The notes beneath the pieces are model-generated. The model had not been told where the DNA came from, searched no databases, and saw nothing but the letters and a program-made list of their open reading frames with translations. Shown here in pieces: positions 11,264 to 25,100 of a stretch of DNA of 64,000 nt; position 1 is the first letter of the stretch; every line of letters starts with the position of its first letter. A program made the position numbers and the translations under genes. The DNA is from Spisula solida (taxonomy: Eukaryota; Mollusca; Bivalvia; Venerida; Mactridae), in assembly GCA_947247005.1 (NCBI GenBank), contig OX365946.1, positions 48,138,734-48,202,733 on the forward strand. The letters are read 5' to 3'.

Positions 11264-12460
11264 GTACAGCATACGTAACAATTTCGCTATAACTGTTTTA
11301 ATAGAATAATTGTTAAAACACTGATATCTCTCGTCGTTAAAAATATACCACAAATAGCGAGCTTTAGACTGAGACTACTCGTGTAATAGAATTTGACTGC
11401 CACATGTCAATGCAAAATACATGTAATCAATATTTTTGTGATAGCAGGATTAACAACTAATTAAAAATGGAAACACGACAGGATATTAAGAAATAAACTG
11501 CTTGTTCTAGCGTCCAACACGGACACTCCTACCCGTAAAAAGGACGTAGACTGCAACCGGGTAGTATCCAAATGACTAAAATATTGTCATTCAGGCTTTA
11601 AAGTTACCTTAAAGTCAATTGTATTTGGATACTAGTATAGTCATGGCTCATGATCATTTAACACAGGTAAATACACCTTATATAATATACACCATGGTCA
11701 ATGAAGCGATGTAACAAACTATACCTGTATAGCGTTCATAATAATCGTCCATGCATATACTAAGGGTGATCTGAGGTGACACTTTAACATTATAAATTTG
11801 GACAATTTCCAATCATGGATTTAAACATATCGATTTGCGAATTTAAACTCTGTTGGTCTTGGATTTATGTTGTGCACAATCATGATTCTTTGAAGAATAC
11901 ATAATATTAACTCGGACAGAGAAAACAACATCACATGAATTGTACACGCAATAACTGGTCAGGAAACAGCACTCAACATAAACGACATAGCACAATAAGC
12001 ATACAAAAACATGTACAAACTGCCAGCTGATGAAGTCGCGCCATGCTGTAATGTCTCGTCCGTTCATTTGTAATATAACTAGTATGTATACTTCATTATT
12101 ACTTGATAACATTTTTAGATGCTCGTATCTTTCAATGCCGTAATGACAATGATGTTGACCAAATATCAGAAAGATAAAATAGTGTTACACTCCTTCTAGG
12201 ATATCATATGAGCGTAATCATTATATCAAGATATCAACCATATATGTACTAGTTACACTGTTACTATACTACTTTTAAGTGAAATTATATCCGATTTTTG
12301 AAGAAGACAATACCTATCTATATAGTATTTCATACGGGTGTGTGTAAACTGGATTATTTGGCAGGTAAATATATGAATACTACATTTAATTTGTTTGTAA
12401 ATAGCTATTTGTACTTTTTGTTAAGACGTTTATGAACGGCACTCTTTATGAATACTGCAT
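11264..12460. other. No recognisable gene
   Basis: AT-rich intervening sequence between the 1.6-kb transposon and the MITE. The longest frames show no family motif, no splice-flanked coding block and no signal peptide worth calling. Confidence 0.5.
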
Positions 12461-12719
12461 TTATCGCTGGCTTAGGATTAGAATGTCGTAAGTACTACTT
12501 ACGACCTTTTAAGACTCGTGCATATTTGAAATCAGCATCTCAATGCGCTTCTTAGGAGACTATTTTTATGAAAATCGGAAGTGGTCATGTTGACCAAACT
12601 GAAGTTTAAAGAGCTAATTTTTACATAAGTAAAGAGTAGTTTTCAGACAGGTGTTTCTTGTTTGCTCAAAATATTGAATTTGTATTTACGACCTTCTAAT
12701 TCTAAGCCAGCGATATGTA
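12461..12719. mobile_element. MITE, about 255 bases, TIR 'atcgctggcttag'
   Basis: Left end 'tatcgctggcttaggattag' and right end the complement of 'ctaattctaagccagcgata' give TIRs of about 33 bases, with TA at each side (Tc1/mariner-type target). A related copy is at 62587-62872 and a partial inverted copy at 9066-9235. There is no coding potential. Confidence 0.85.
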
Positions 12720-13835
12720 GCCGTTTGCCTTAAAACGAATACGGTATATAATGAACGTGTACTTTTATAAAAGGTTTCGGATGACAAAGCTTATTATTGA
12801 ATGCAAACGATGTACTTTCTTTTATCTTTTTGCTCTATAAATGGCGGCCAAGTTTCGTGCCATTATTTCTAGCATGTACTTACTTGCTTCAACAACAAAC
12901 TGCGGACGTGTAGAGTACCAGACCACGGCTAATAAGAGGGAATATTATAACCTAAGGGACTAAACAATACCGAGTTATACTACCACGCACTAATATAATG
13001 CTGAATTATATTAACAATTAGACAGTAAATACCATATAGTTGTTCAAAATTATCACTTCAATTATACTGCTAAATCATGTTTCTTTCTGTATTTTGGCAG
13101 GTGGCCTTGTACTTTAAAAAATAGTCACGGTATACCATCTATCTTGCATAAACATGTAGGTAGTTGATATTGTAAAGAGAGGTTATAACAAAGACAATTT
13201 ACTTGTGTCTACAGTACAACCTCTCCAGGGCGACCCTGTGTAGAGCAACAACCTTTGTGCGATAAACCCTCAAAATTTCCCTAAGTCAGTATTTACTATA
13301 AATTTAAACTCTGTAGAGCAACAATGATCAATATTTGCAACTTCCAAAGGGTGTTTCTCTACAGAGATTGCACTGCACAGTTGTATTGCGTTAAGCAGCT
13401 AACCTAATTGTATTCATATGCAGAATAGGATCGGCATTAAGAGATGTTGTAAATTTGATAAATATCAAGAACGCCCACAAATTGGTGATTGTAATTTCTT
13501 TTATATTCTGCTCATCTGCTCCAGACAGTCTAACTGCGACAATTGTTAAATACTGCGATTTTAAAGATTTTCTCTATCAAGTAAACATTCTAACTGGACC
13601 AACACGTTGTTCCATATATGTTCCTTAAATTTCTATTGAATGTGTATTTTCAAATTTTAATAAACGGATTGTATACAAAAACATTGCATTCGGTAACAGG
13701 AGGTAATACTGATGAAGATCGTAAAACAAAGGTCATGACAGGATGGTTGTATCAATATAAAAGGTTCCGGTTGATTTTTGTGACTGAGCACCGGCTTGAA
13801 ATACTTGACATGTGATGTTGTAGTGAAGATGGCAG
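12720..13835. other. No recognisable gene
   Basis: Unique-looking AT-rich DNA. A faint repeat of 'ctctccagggcgaccctgtg' / 'ctctgtagagcaacaatga' type blocks at 13220-13370 is the only pattern I see. Confidence 0.45.
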
Positions 13836-13837
13836 AT

Positions 13838-14270
13838 TGTTCGTATCCATATTGAAATACACCGATTGTTCCATAGATGTGTTAAATGTTTTTGTCGCTG
13901 CATCTAAGTCAGCTGCTGATAAATGTTTGATTTCGTGTCCATATGAAAATGCACTGGTGGTTGCATAGATGGATTTAACGTTCGAGTAGCTGTATCTAAA
14001 CCAGCTGCTGATAAATGTTGGATGTTCGTTTCCATATGAAAATGCACAGGTCGTTGCATAGATGGATTTATCGTTCGTGTAGCTGTTTCTAAGCCAGTTG
14101 CTAAAGAAGTTGGTTTGGTTGCATAGGAAAGTTCGTATCCATATGAAAATGCACATGTGGTTGCTTACATGGATTAAATGTTTCTATAGCTGTATTTAAG
14201 CCAGCTGCTGAAGATGTTGGCTGCGAAAGGAATATTCGTATTCAAGTTAGTTTTCATAGATATATTAAAG
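13838..14270. repeat. Minisatellite, about 95-105-base unit, 4 copies plus
   Basis: The repeated blocks are 'tccatatgaaaatgcac', 'gttgcatagatggattta', 'gtagctgtatctaa' and 'ccagctgctgataaatgttg'. The unit length drifts and units diverge by perhaps 15-25%. The - strand stays open over about 400 bases only because the repeat unit happens to lack stops; it has no protein character. Confidence 0.85.
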
Positions 14271-14539
14271 GTGGATGTTAAAGGTGTGCGGTATTATTGC
14301 GGTATTTTCCCGCGGTGGTACAATACCGCGGTACCATCCGAAATGCCAGTATTTGATCAACATTATCCCTGCATCTAATTATTGGCAAGTCACCAGTCGT
14401 AACATCAAACTATACCATACATGCTTGCCCCATTGAAACTAATTAACTTTCTCGTAATTACATCATGTGTTCACTTATTATTTTACACACATTCTTATTA
14501 TTTCTCTAGTTCTAGTCTTTGTCGTCGTTCTTAAAAACT

Positions 14540-14830
14540 TGGCTGAGAGTTTTTAGTCCCCTACCGGTTTTTGACCGGAGGGGACTATAGGTTTGCCCTC
14601 CGTCCGTCCGTCAAACAATCTGGATCCTGCCATAACTCAATCAGTTTCCAAGCTAGGTTTATGAAACTTGATTGTGAATAGGGTGCAATAAGGGGAATCA
14701 CTGATATAGCTAAAAAACATACTCGACAAGGCCGCTGTGGTTGTCTCCCTCTAGATAATGAAATTTCAAAAAGATAATAAAGTCTAAACGGTATAAAATT
14801 CTGTAATAACTGGTTCATAATTATAGGCGA
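14540..14830 (+). repeat. 'cctaccggttt' dispersed repeat copy
   Basis: Begins with the pair 'tcccctaccggttttt' / 'gaccggaggggacta', then '(tccg)n', 'ctggatcctgccataactca' and 'aagctaggtttatgaaactt'. Same family as 345-570, 36470-37130 and 49220-49450. Confidence 0.8.
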
Positions 14831-14931
14831 CTCACTGTTCGTAGCTACATCAAAACAAGTTAGATAACATACTACATTAAATCGGTTATATTTATACGCT
14901 GCATTCGTATGAATGTGTTATCTAATCAACA

Positions 14932-16101
14932 TATACGAGGGCCACTTAAAAAGTATTAATCAGTGGCCGATAATATGATATTAATGGTCATAATTTCTAT
15001 ATTTTTTATCCGATTGATTTGAAATTTTCAAATTGTATGCCCCATATACATGTTTAACTATAAGTGCCTGGTCAACATTATTGTTTAGACAGTCTAAATG
15101 GATTTAGTTGTACAAGGAATCTGCCATGTTCGAAATACTCCAAAAACTGCATTTTGCTGGGACTGTACCCTATACGTTGTTGCTGCATGGTACTACCATA
15201 CGTCTTAAGTGGTAAAGCCAAACATGTAGATTTTTTACACATTTAGATATGTTACTATCTTTCACATAAAAATATGTCCTGAATTATTCATAATTTGTTC
15301 TTTACTACAGCCCAAAGAACATGATCACGTGACCAAAAAAATACGTGTTTCAGATTTATGACGTCATATCCCTAATACAATAATACAGAAAACAAAAATA
15401 AAAGCACAATGATAGTAATTTATATAAGACGAATTACATGAAATGGACAACATGGGTGAATTGTCTTTGTTTATCATAAATAGGGGGTATAACATTACTC
15501 CACCCACTTTTTATAAAGTTGGGCTCGATCATAATATTTTGTTGTAAAAAATAAAATTGATGTAAAATTTATTAAAATCGCCCGACGAATGAAACTACAT
15601 ATAATAATCTAAAAAACCAGACATATTAAGAATAAATTTGTGTTTATTTACCTAGTATATATCTAATATCAATTCGGGTGTAAGTGTGGTATTTTGAGTC
15701 CCGGGTGTGCCTTGTTTATATTGCTATAGTTTGATAATAATTTACTGTTTTCAAAATTATGGGTTGTCATTGAAGAGTAAAATGATACATATTTCAAATG
15801 ATATCAATCTAATTTCAGTAAGTCTGAATGACATTTGACATCAACGCTCAGAAATCGTATGAGCCAATATAACACAATTTTCTTACGTATTAATTAGGTA
15901 TTCTTTGTCCAGTGCTTTAAACCATGTCCTGTTTAAATATCAATAAAATAGAAATGCTTTCATATTAAATGATGAAAATACCGCTAATGTCTAGCTGAGA
16001 GATTGTTCTTTAAGAAAATGTACACTTTTTATATAGTCAGAGGTAATGATGTTGATTTATCGCCCACTGATTAATACTTTTTAAGTGGCCCTCGTATACT
16101 T
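14932..16101. mobile_element. Mariner-type inverted-repeat element, non-autonomous
   Basis: TIRs of about 35 bases: 'tatacgagggccacttaaaa' continuing 'agtattaatcagtgg', with the reverse complement at 16062-16101, flanked by TA. The 'GAGGGccacTtAAAAAGTAt' core resembles known mariner termini. The 1.1-kb interior has no recognisable DDD/DDE transposase, so I take it as a non-autonomous or fully decayed copy. Confidence 0.75.
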
Positions 16102-16403
16102 GCTCATGAATGTATATACATGTATATATAATAGTATACATGTATAGTCTAGAAATATGTAATATCACACTACAGGAAATAAATATAATTAAAAACTTGA
16201 TAACAAGCTGTGTGAGTGATTTATGCTTCATAGGTGCTGCCTCAAAAGATTGCGATAAAATGTTTGTATTTCGTGATTTTCCAACCTTTTAAACCAAGTA
16301 TTGATGTAATAAAATGCCACTCACGGTTGATTTATGAAATATTTGGTGCAAATCAAAGGTAACTGTGTCATTAATAAAGAGCAAACAAACAAACAAAAAA
16401 ATT

Positions 16404-16575
16404 AAATAGAGGATATTTGTGTTTTTCGGTGTAAGATCGAATGGTATTTCACCGAGTGAGCAGCTGACACAATATTTTCACGAGTGGCGTAGCCACGAGT
16501 GAAAATTTAAGTCAGGTGCTCACGAGGTGAAATAACATTCGATCTTACACCGAAAAACACAAATATTCTATTTAT
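16404..16575. repeat. Long palindrome with 'gtggcgtagccacgag' tip
   Basis: Arms of about 70 bases ('tttgtgtttttcggtgtaag' against its complement near 16545) close on 'cacgagtggcgtagccacga'. The right flank, about 16630-16690, carries 'ctgacgtgacgtcattttca'. Just upstream, 'aggtaactgtgtcattaata' is shared with 20296-20320. Confidence 0.85.
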
Positions 16576-16689
16576 TCAATGCGTTATTAACCAACAAGCT
16601 ACTTATTGAATTTTATTGCTCCGTATGGTGCCTCTTAATGCTGACGTGACGTCATTTTCAAAGCGCGCGCTGACGTACTATCAAATAGA

Positions 16690-17820
16690 TCACCATAAAA
16701 CAGTCGATTTCCGACGTAATTTCCTCTTATATGGTTCACTTATTTGTAGTTGAAGTAAATATGTTGACTTAGATTATAAAGTGTATTTCTGATCAGTGGA
16801 AGAAAACGACTTCTCAATTTTTATACATACGCTATCTAGATAATCTAATACAGCAGCCACTGTAAGCAAGCTAACTGTTAATCATTTGAGTAATAAACTA
16901 TTCCGAGCTCATGTTTGATTATGACCATGTATTAAGTTTTTTTTCAAAATACTTACTGCATATTTAAATTACTACCGATACAATACATCATTATTATTCG
17001 GCTGCATTGCCTCAAAATTGGTGATTTTGTGAGCTATCCGCTGAGGGTTCAGGACAGACAGTATCATTTTGAGTTTAGACGTTAATAGGCTTAAACAAAA
17101 ATTTGGGCGCTCCACGGGGATTTCAAAAGTACAAAATGTAGTCTCCCGTTTGAGTGAAATTATCGCCAGTGAAACTATCCGATTATAATTCACTGATATT
17201 CTCCGGTAAACCACTCTTAGCATTAAATAAAATTTTATAAAAAAATGTTTTTGTGTACTCTATTAAGGATACAGTTACCTGTGGGTGGTGCAAATAAGCA
17301 ATTTTTCATGAAAAAAACGCTAAGTTTCCTTCCAACGGGCTTTGTGAATTATGTAATGTAATTCACTTGTGATCGAACTGTGACATCAGCAAACTACAGC
17401 ATAAACATCAGTGAGGTATTAGGTTAGTTTTTCGATTCGTTTTCATCAAATGCAAACAAATTTCAGGAAATTTAAGTATTACTAATAGTATTGTTAATAC
17501 GAATTTTTGATGTAAAAATACTAAATAATTACAAATTGCCAAAGTTATTTTAGATGTCAGTGTAGTTGTTTATGGGATATACAAACAACTTTACTAACAT
17601 TGCGCAAATATTTGACAATTTTATTTTATTTTTGCAATACAACACTATGTGAGGCAGTCACTTTTTATTCCTCTACCGGTTTCATTTTATCTTCAGGAGG
17701 TTAATAAATCACCATAGTTACGACGTCATTAAGTCATGACGTTATAATACTAATACTAGAGGTAATGAAGCATAAATCACTCATCAAGCTTGTTAGCAAG
17801 TTTAAAAATATATATATATA
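16690..17820. other. No recognisable gene
   Basis: Mostly featureless AT-rich DNA. A scrap of 'ctctaccggttt' sequence is at 17672, and a (TA)n run at 17805-17822 adjoins the next transposon. Confidence 0.45.
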
Positions 17821-17821
17821 T

Positions 17822-19363
17822 ATCGTCGCCCGAGAACCATAGTGTTCTTTGTGTCTTTTTCTTGTTTTCGAGAAAATCAGGTTTTAAGATTCAGGGCTTT
17901 AAAAGCGTTCATAACTTTTTTGTTTGTGGACGAATTCTAACAGGAATTGGTATGTGTTTTATTTATGTAAATCTCAGAAATACTACAAAATATCATGAAG
18001 AATCGTTGATTCAAACATACCGCACTCGAAATCGGTCTACTGCAGATAGAACATTATACAAATCGTAAACGCCTTTTCACTTAGAACCATAATGTTCTAA
18101 GAGAAATATTGTGATCAAGAGACAAACTTGAGACCTCTAAAGCGTAAGCTGCAAAGGACAGATAACTCATAAATATAGGTAACAAAGTTACCAGTTTTGT
18201 CTGTATGAACGCCCCTTGTGATAGTGAATAACTATATTGAGTTTCAAGTGGATACCTTTGATAGTCTTTAAGTAATTGGCATTTTTGTGTAAAGATTCAA
18301 AGTCAGAAAAGGAGAATAACTCTAATAAAATGATGGAGTTATTTTCTCTTGTGAGTAGATTCAGGTCATCACAATCCACAAGTGTATTGACTTTCAAGTT
18401 GAAAGCTTTGATAGTGTTTGAAAAAAATCAGTTTATGTGTAAAATTTGCCACTATTTATATGTATAAGTCCAAACAAGGGTAGATAACTCCATAAATATA
18501 GGTCACATAATTATCAGCCTTGTCAGTATGGATGGTGAATAACTATGTTAAGTTTCAAGTTGATACCTTTGATTGTCTTTGAGAAAATGACTAACAATAA
18601 ACTTAACCAACAAAGACGTAGACGCACACAATCCCGTCACGACAATAACTCGACTTTTCGAACATGTATATAGACACGTTCTTGAACATTATAGGGGCTT
18701 GTACTATGGAATATGACCAGTGTTGTATTTTATGTCCCTGTCCATGAAACATGTCTATGAAAAAACTCCAACCAACAGATGTTGCAGCTACTCTATCTTC
18801 TTTGATCGCTCTCAGTGCTTATGGAGACAGCATCGAAGCGTAAAATAGAAGTAAATTACTTTTGTCCGAATACTTTCTCATCCGAATTTTACAACACTTA
18901 TGTTTCTCAGATTTTAAGTAAATGGGGCATTCATAATGCAGAACAACTGCACAAGATTATACGAGTTTCAAATAAAAAAACATTACGTACATCAATACTA
19001 CAGCTGTTTGAGATCTTAAGACTTTACTTACAAATTTGTTTGGTTCATTTTGCATGCTGTTCACCCTTCAGCCATGTTAGTTTACATCACGTGACTTGAT
19101 GGGAACAATCCATTGGTCAAAACCACGGATATACACAGAATCTAATGTATTTCCGTGGTCAAAACACAGATAGAACAATATGGTTTTCAAAAAAACATGA
19201 AAATTGCAGATATAACAAAATGGATCTGTTGATATCTACATATAGAGATGCTCCCGAAAGAGGACAAGGTCACTGTGACGTAGCTCTCATCGAGAGCTTT
19301 CCAACGGTATATAAAACTCATTTTTGGCAAAAATGACGATAGAACACTATGGTTCTCGGGCGA
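17822..19363. mobile_element. 1.54-kb inverted-repeat element with internal 150-base tandem units
   Basis: The ends are inverted repeats of about 25 bases, 'cgtcgcccgagaaccatagt' continuing 'gttct', at 17823 and (complement) near 19339-19363, embedded in TA-rich flanks. Inside, three diverged units of about 150 bases (18150-18600) repeat 'gataactccataaatatagg' and 'agtttcaagttgataccttt'. A third internal 'agaaccataatgttct' lies at 18083. No transposase is visible. Confidence 0.75.
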
Positions 19364-19385
19364 CGATATGTATATGATTTAAGAA

Positions 19386-19551
19386 ATAAAAATCTGTTCG
19401 CGTTTATTGTCGGTGAATAAAACACGGGCAGGAGTTCGGATGCGGAAAAATTAAATCACGAGTGCGTAGCACGAGTGATTTAATTTTCCGCATCCGAACG
19501 AGTGCCCGTGTTTTATTCACCGACAATATACAAGAACAGAGTTTTTATTTC
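19386..19551. repeat. Long palindrome with 'gagtgcgtagcacgag' tip
   Basis: Arms of about 70 bases ('gtcggtgaataaaacacggg' and complement) meet at 'atcacgagtgcgtagcacga'. It starts about 20 bases after the transposon at 17822-19363 ends. It is nearly perfect and therefore probably young. The following 19551-20080 has no recognisable gene. Confidence 0.85.
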
Positions 19552-20084
19552 GATTCTAAATACGATAATATCCCGCACTATTTAACTGCGCGCATTTCAT
19601 TTTCACCCATTTGACATTGAACATAACTCCACGCTGAAATTGAGTGGCTTATTAGCTGGTACAATTACCTTCCTCGTTAATGAAAACGACCTTCGTAAGT
19701 TTCTGAAGGAAATACCACATTTTAAACATTGAAACAATTTTAATAACACGAGTATATGGTATCTATTTCATAAAATGAAAAATATAAATGAATTGATTAT
19801 CAGAAGCTTTAATAAAACTTGGTTTCTAGAGTATATTGGAGTTTCTAAAAATAGATGCGTCATAGCTGTAACACTGGATTCTCGTGCAACTCGCCTTGTC
19901 ATCGTGACTCATAGAAAATTTACTATAAAGTTTACGTTCATTCATTCATAAATATGTCACGTGATACTGGGCGTAAATAGAAACAGCCAATTTGATAGGT
20001 ATGTTTTATGGGGGTAATAAAACATTGTTAGGTCCGCTCTATATTTAAACGATTAATCCGCAGATCGTGTTAGAATAAGTTATA

Positions 20085-21090
20085 GTAAAGCCTAGGTCGC
20101 ACTAGGCATTTTTTGCAACGGCGATGTACCCCGGCTGGAAATGAATGAGCTTCTAAAGGCATCGGGAACATGGTCCTCGTGGTCTATGGGAAGCCTTGGG
20201 AATGTCATGGGACAATTTGTGAAATCGCGATTAATCGGGAGGCATCGGTAGAACTCCCGATGTATTCCCGACTTTATGCGTCGTTCCAACCACAGGTAAC
20301 TGTATCATTAATAAAGAGTAAACAAAAAAACAAAAACATTTTTTTTTATAATATCCAAGATAACATAAATTCTATAAAAGATTTTTTTTCTCTATCAATG
20401 ATGCAGTTATAATCCAGTTAGGATTTGGTGGCAGTGACGTAGCCGTTTATGTGTACAATCATTGTCTGAATAGGTAGTGCGAATATAGTTCGTCAGTTTA
20501 GCATTAAAATATGACTGTCTGTTCAAGCCTTATAATTGGTTTTACACCGTAATATTGGACCCGACCACTGCGTCACTGTATTATTATCCTGACTGGACTA
20601 TACATGTGGTTCAAACTGCCGATGGACATCAGGAGGTTCACCGATGTTTGAGGGAAGCTCCCTGGTGTCTCGAGAAAGCTTTGGGAAGTCTCGAAACATG
20701 TAAGTCAGATTACGAGTACATCGGGGAATTGCAAGTGCATGATTGTATTGAATTTTATCCGATGTACTCGCGATGTCATGTTGGGAATATCTCGGGGAGG
20801 CATCCCCGAAGCTCGGCAATATCCCGGGGAGGCATCCCCGAGGCATCCAGAACTTCGGGGAATGATCGTGATGCTTCCAAGAAAAACGAATTCTGCGAGA
20901 CATCCGAGAGGCCTTCCCGACACATCGGCGATGTTTCGCTAAAGTGTCGGGAACCCTTGGGGATATTTTAATGCTTGGCTACATATTCGAAAAGTTGATA
21001 TCTATAGGGGATGATTTTAGGGTTACCGGGATTCCCGATGTGTTGTTCCCGATGTTATACGTCGGTCACAATGCCTCGATGACCGTGTGC
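20085..21090. repeat. GC-rich cryptic-simple arrays built on 'catcgggaa' / 'ttcccgatg', interrupted
   Basis: Two blocks, 20090-20290 and 20610-21090, are dense in short, strand-symmetric motifs ('ggcatcgggaa', 'cccgatgta', 'ggcatccccgaag'). They are far more GC-rich than their surroundings. An AT-rich insert, 20291-20600, separates them and starts with 'aggtaactgtatcattaata'. Frames here stay open because of composition, not because they code. A related architecture with a different motif lies at 42310-43550. Confidence 0.6.
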
Positions 21091-21218
21091 TGCGGGAGGT
21101 TAGATGTTCGTATCCTGGTTTAGGAGTACGTTCTGATATTTTAGGTTGATGAGCCCTCAAGTGATTAAATAATGGCTATCTGACTGGCACAACTGATTTA
21201 TACGCTTATAGGCAGTCT

Positions 21219-21757
21219 ATTCTCGATATCGACATTACTGGATAAAACCCGTTTTCGAAGTCTAAAATTTCACGGTCGGGGGGATTCCGGACATTAGGCG
21301 GCATATAGCGGGAGTGTATATATTATTACTTTTCAACGTTTAAACAGGAAAAACGTATAAAAATATTTTACATTATCATTAAACTTCTTTGTAATTAAGA
21401 TTTTGAAAAACATATCCTAAAAATGCGTTGTTATTTGAAATATTGCATTTTTATTCCTTCCTGCCGCTTCCGAAGCTCGAAAAAAAATAAACAGATGTTT
21501 CAAGTTAAACACATTATTTATGAAAAAAGAATTTCAGCGAGGTCGTAAAATAGTGTTGTCATTGTTTTCAAGTAAAATCTTTCACATATTCTTATCTTTT
21601 GGCAACAGTAATCGCGAATATTGTACCCGTTTGCTCTATACGCTATATGCTGGAATCCCCCGACCTCAAGTTTCGATCAATCGGAATACCTCGCACGTCG
21701 CACAATAACCGGAATTCCGGAAAGCGGGTTTTAACCTATAATGTCGATACGGAGAAT
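21219..21757. mobile_element. 540-base inverted-repeat element, TIR about 110 bases
   Basis: Left 'tctcgatatcgacattactg' continuing 'gataaaacccg', then 'cggggggattccgg' and 'catatagcg'. The right end repeats these blocks as reverse complement in the same order. The interior is AT-rich and non-coding. Confidence 0.65.
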
Positions 21758-22146
21758 ATGCTTACTTGGAATGACAATTGTCCTTTTCGGGCGATGTGGC
21801 TGGTTCGTTCTGTGTCTGTCTCAGGTATAGGTTGCTACGCACTGTCGTTGTTTCTGTATGCATGTCTGTGCATTTACAGTTTGTAGTAAATGAAGTCGGT
21901 AGGTAAGTGGTCCTTTAAATTGGGGGTGATGGATATGCCATAACGAATTAACAAATTACCTTGTTTAGTACATTTACTGTTGTGACAACACTGGTGTTAC
22001 GACACACGAGTAAAACGTTGCGTTCTTTTTTAGCACTGGATGCCACTCCTTTAAGAATTGACCAAACATCATTGGTACCAGAGACATCCGCAATGTAAAG
22101 TTGAAGCATCTCGACATACACAATTTATATTTTCACTGTACAGACG

Positions 22147-25100
22147 ATGGCGGATCCAACGAATGTAAAAATAGAGGTAATCTATTTAGAGAATATTTTG
22201 TGATTTTAAAATCATCTACTATACAATTGCCGTGGGTATTACCTTTTAAAGAATTAAGTTAGTTACTTTGAGAGTTGTGTTTTAATTTCACTAAGTAATC
22301 GTCACCAACATTATATCCAACATGGGAAAGGGAAGTTCAAATCCTGGAACGTGTCCGTTTAAAAAATGCGGTTGTCTGATAAGCTCCCCCCTAGTAACCG
22401 CTTCAATTAAAGCGGATTGTAATTATAAGTGTCTTGCTATAAAAATATAGTCAGAGAAGGAATGTAACATTCAGAAGAAACAGCAGAGCATAAAATGCAC
22501 AAAAAGGAACACAGAAAAAGAAACAGTTAATAAGCACCAACTCAACTACGAATTCAGCGAACGTGTTTGTGTCCAACACATTCTGTGTGACGCGCTGCAT
22601 TAGAATTGGGGCAGTAATCGCATTTCTCTGACCCTCATGCCGATGAATACGATCATGGTTGACATAAAGATAGTGATAAAACAATCTGTTTCACAATCAA
22701 ACGACATAAACTAGACGCAATTTGTGTACTCCATTAATATTTTATGCAAAGTCAAATGAACAAAGTTGGATACCTTGCAGCAGCTGACAGAGGAGAGCAA
22801 ACATGGTCTAGGCATTGTAACATGTGCCGTGTTCATTGTTGGAGAAATAGCCGGATCCGGAGTTCTTGCTTTACCAGCGGCAGTAGAGGGAGCAGGTGAG
22901 GGTTGTTTAACAATTTATTTACGAATTATCTAGTATGAAGATCTCGTAGGACGAATTGCCGGGCAGAGCTTAGCCGTTATTGTAGTGACTGAACCTAAGT
23001 ATCAATATTTACTACATATTCATTGTTCGAATAAGGTCGGGATCAAAACTATCACATATACGATATCGTCCATGATATAATGTAATAGTCATTATGAAAC
23101 AAACACAATATCACGTTTGATGGTGCTTCAGGGTTGGGCGAACTAAATATTGTTGATTGTCGACCTGAGCAGACAAGGGACTCGTTTGAGGTATCGATTA
23201 AGGAATAATTAAAAGATAAAAATGGCTTAAATAATAGTTACGTCTAGGCATAACGGGGAGATAGGTATCTTGTTCCTATATTTTGTTCATTTCTAGCGGA
23301 AACCCCACATATTGTTTGCGTTGTGCATATTTATGAGGATTAATGTTTTGTATAATTACTTTGATCGTTCCATGTATTTCATATATTATAAGTTTATCCT
23401 CTATCATTAGATAGTTAATTTACCTTCAACTTGGTCACTCAACATGGATGGCCAGGTTCAGTTAAAACTTGTTTTGTCTTGTTTTCTTCTTTGTCGGTCA
23501 TAAAAATCGCCTTAAGAGATAGTATCTGCCCTTCATTTGTCCAATTATGCATCAAGTAAACATAATTATTCTATCTATGTTTCAGGATGGGTTGGTTTGA
23601 TAATCATAGTTCTGTGCTGTTTGATTTCTGCATATACCGGTGGTATACTTGGCGAATCTTGGATAATTGTACGTAAAAGAACGCCTGAATACCAAACAGG
23701 ACACGTACGCTATCCGTACCCGGCCATTGGTGAGGCAGCTATGGGAAAATTCGGAAGGTAATAGTATTGCTTGTCTTAGGTTTTGCGAAGCTGGCTTTCT
23801 CATCATTCTTAAAATTCTGACATTAGGCAAACGATTAGTTACCTCTCAAGCATCAAGCAAGAAAGATACACCAGTACCATATGTCAAGACGTTGGTTTGT
23901 CGAGGCCTGTGATCGAACCCGAGATCTCTCGCCCTTCCAAAATAACCGGAGTTAAAGCAGTTTATTTTCAAGGTCCGTACGACGATAAAAAATGTATCTA
24001 ATATTTGAGTTTGACATTCGAGAAGCAACGTTAATTATTTTGTCAATATCATACGTATCAATAACAGGGTCATGTGACTTCTGTATCACGTCACATAATA
24101 AATACTTGATCGAATTGTAGCAAATTCCTACTTATAGGGTATGGATGATCGCATTTATTATGTTAGGTAATACACTTCGATTTATATTCTTCACATATAC
24201 AATCGCATGGTAAATATATGAAAACACGACTTACCATAGAGACAATACGTAGTCAAACTTATTTAGTAACATTATTAATATAATTCTATATAGTCAGGCA
24301 CCCATACCGCATGGATTCAGGGTTGTACATCAAGTGTTAGTATGTTCATTATAATGTATAACAAGTCTATATCCAAGTCAATACAGAACAACAATTGCCA
24401 GTGTTCAGTCTGAAATTGCCTGCATATATCTTAAGATAACTTTAAGCATTTTTATTATTTCATGTTTCTTGGACAACTATTGTCCGAATAAACATAAAAT
24501 GAATATAATATATGCAATTGTATTTAACAATCAATATGAAATCACTGCATTTAATTATGTTTTATTGCAGGCATTTGGTGTCTTTGTCTATTAACTTCAC
24601 ATTGTTCGGTGTCGGGGTCGTTTTTCTGTTGTTATCAGCAATCAACATTTCTAATTTACTAAAACCACATATTTGGCCAGAAGCTAGTTTTTGTTATGTG
24701 GCCGCCATTGTTGCTGGTTGTTTACTTCCAATCACGTGGTTAGGAACTCCAGCAGACTTCTGGTTAGTATACTGAAATATGTTACTTTTATTTAAATTCA
24801 TGAGTCAAAAAATATTTGTTCATTTTTGCATATGTTTAATTATTCAGGTGGGAGTTGCATTTCTGGACCTTTGCCTTCATTGTTTAGGTTGCGTTGCCAT
24901 TTATGCACACTTTTCTTAGGGTTCGTTAAAAACTAAACGACACTTTATTAAATATCCATGCTGCAGTGTTTGAACTCCACCTAAAAGATTAGAATTAATG
25001 TTAACATTAACAACACACTTTTAACTCTTGTTCAGATGGGCAAAGAATATCGTTAAAGTGGTCCTTTACTTCTCGACACAAAGGGCGTCTTTCTTTAAAT

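Noticed and set aside
13752..14156. 134-residue frame with internal repeats, possibly a repetitive protein
   Set aside because: Minisatellite units that lack stops on one strand; unit length drifts out of multiples of three.
15064..15246. 60-residue cysteine-containing frame inside the mariner-type element
   Set aside because: No signal peptide, no conserved spacing and no transposase motif; taken as chance.
20555..20971. 138-residue + strand frame and several overlapping frames on both strands
   Set aside because: All frames are open together because of the GC-rich 'catcggga' composition, so openness is not evidence of coding.
23880..23945. Second SINE in transporter intron 3 (box-B-like 'gggttcgatcac' on the - strand)
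   Set aside because: No matching box A at the right distance and no second copy in the window.
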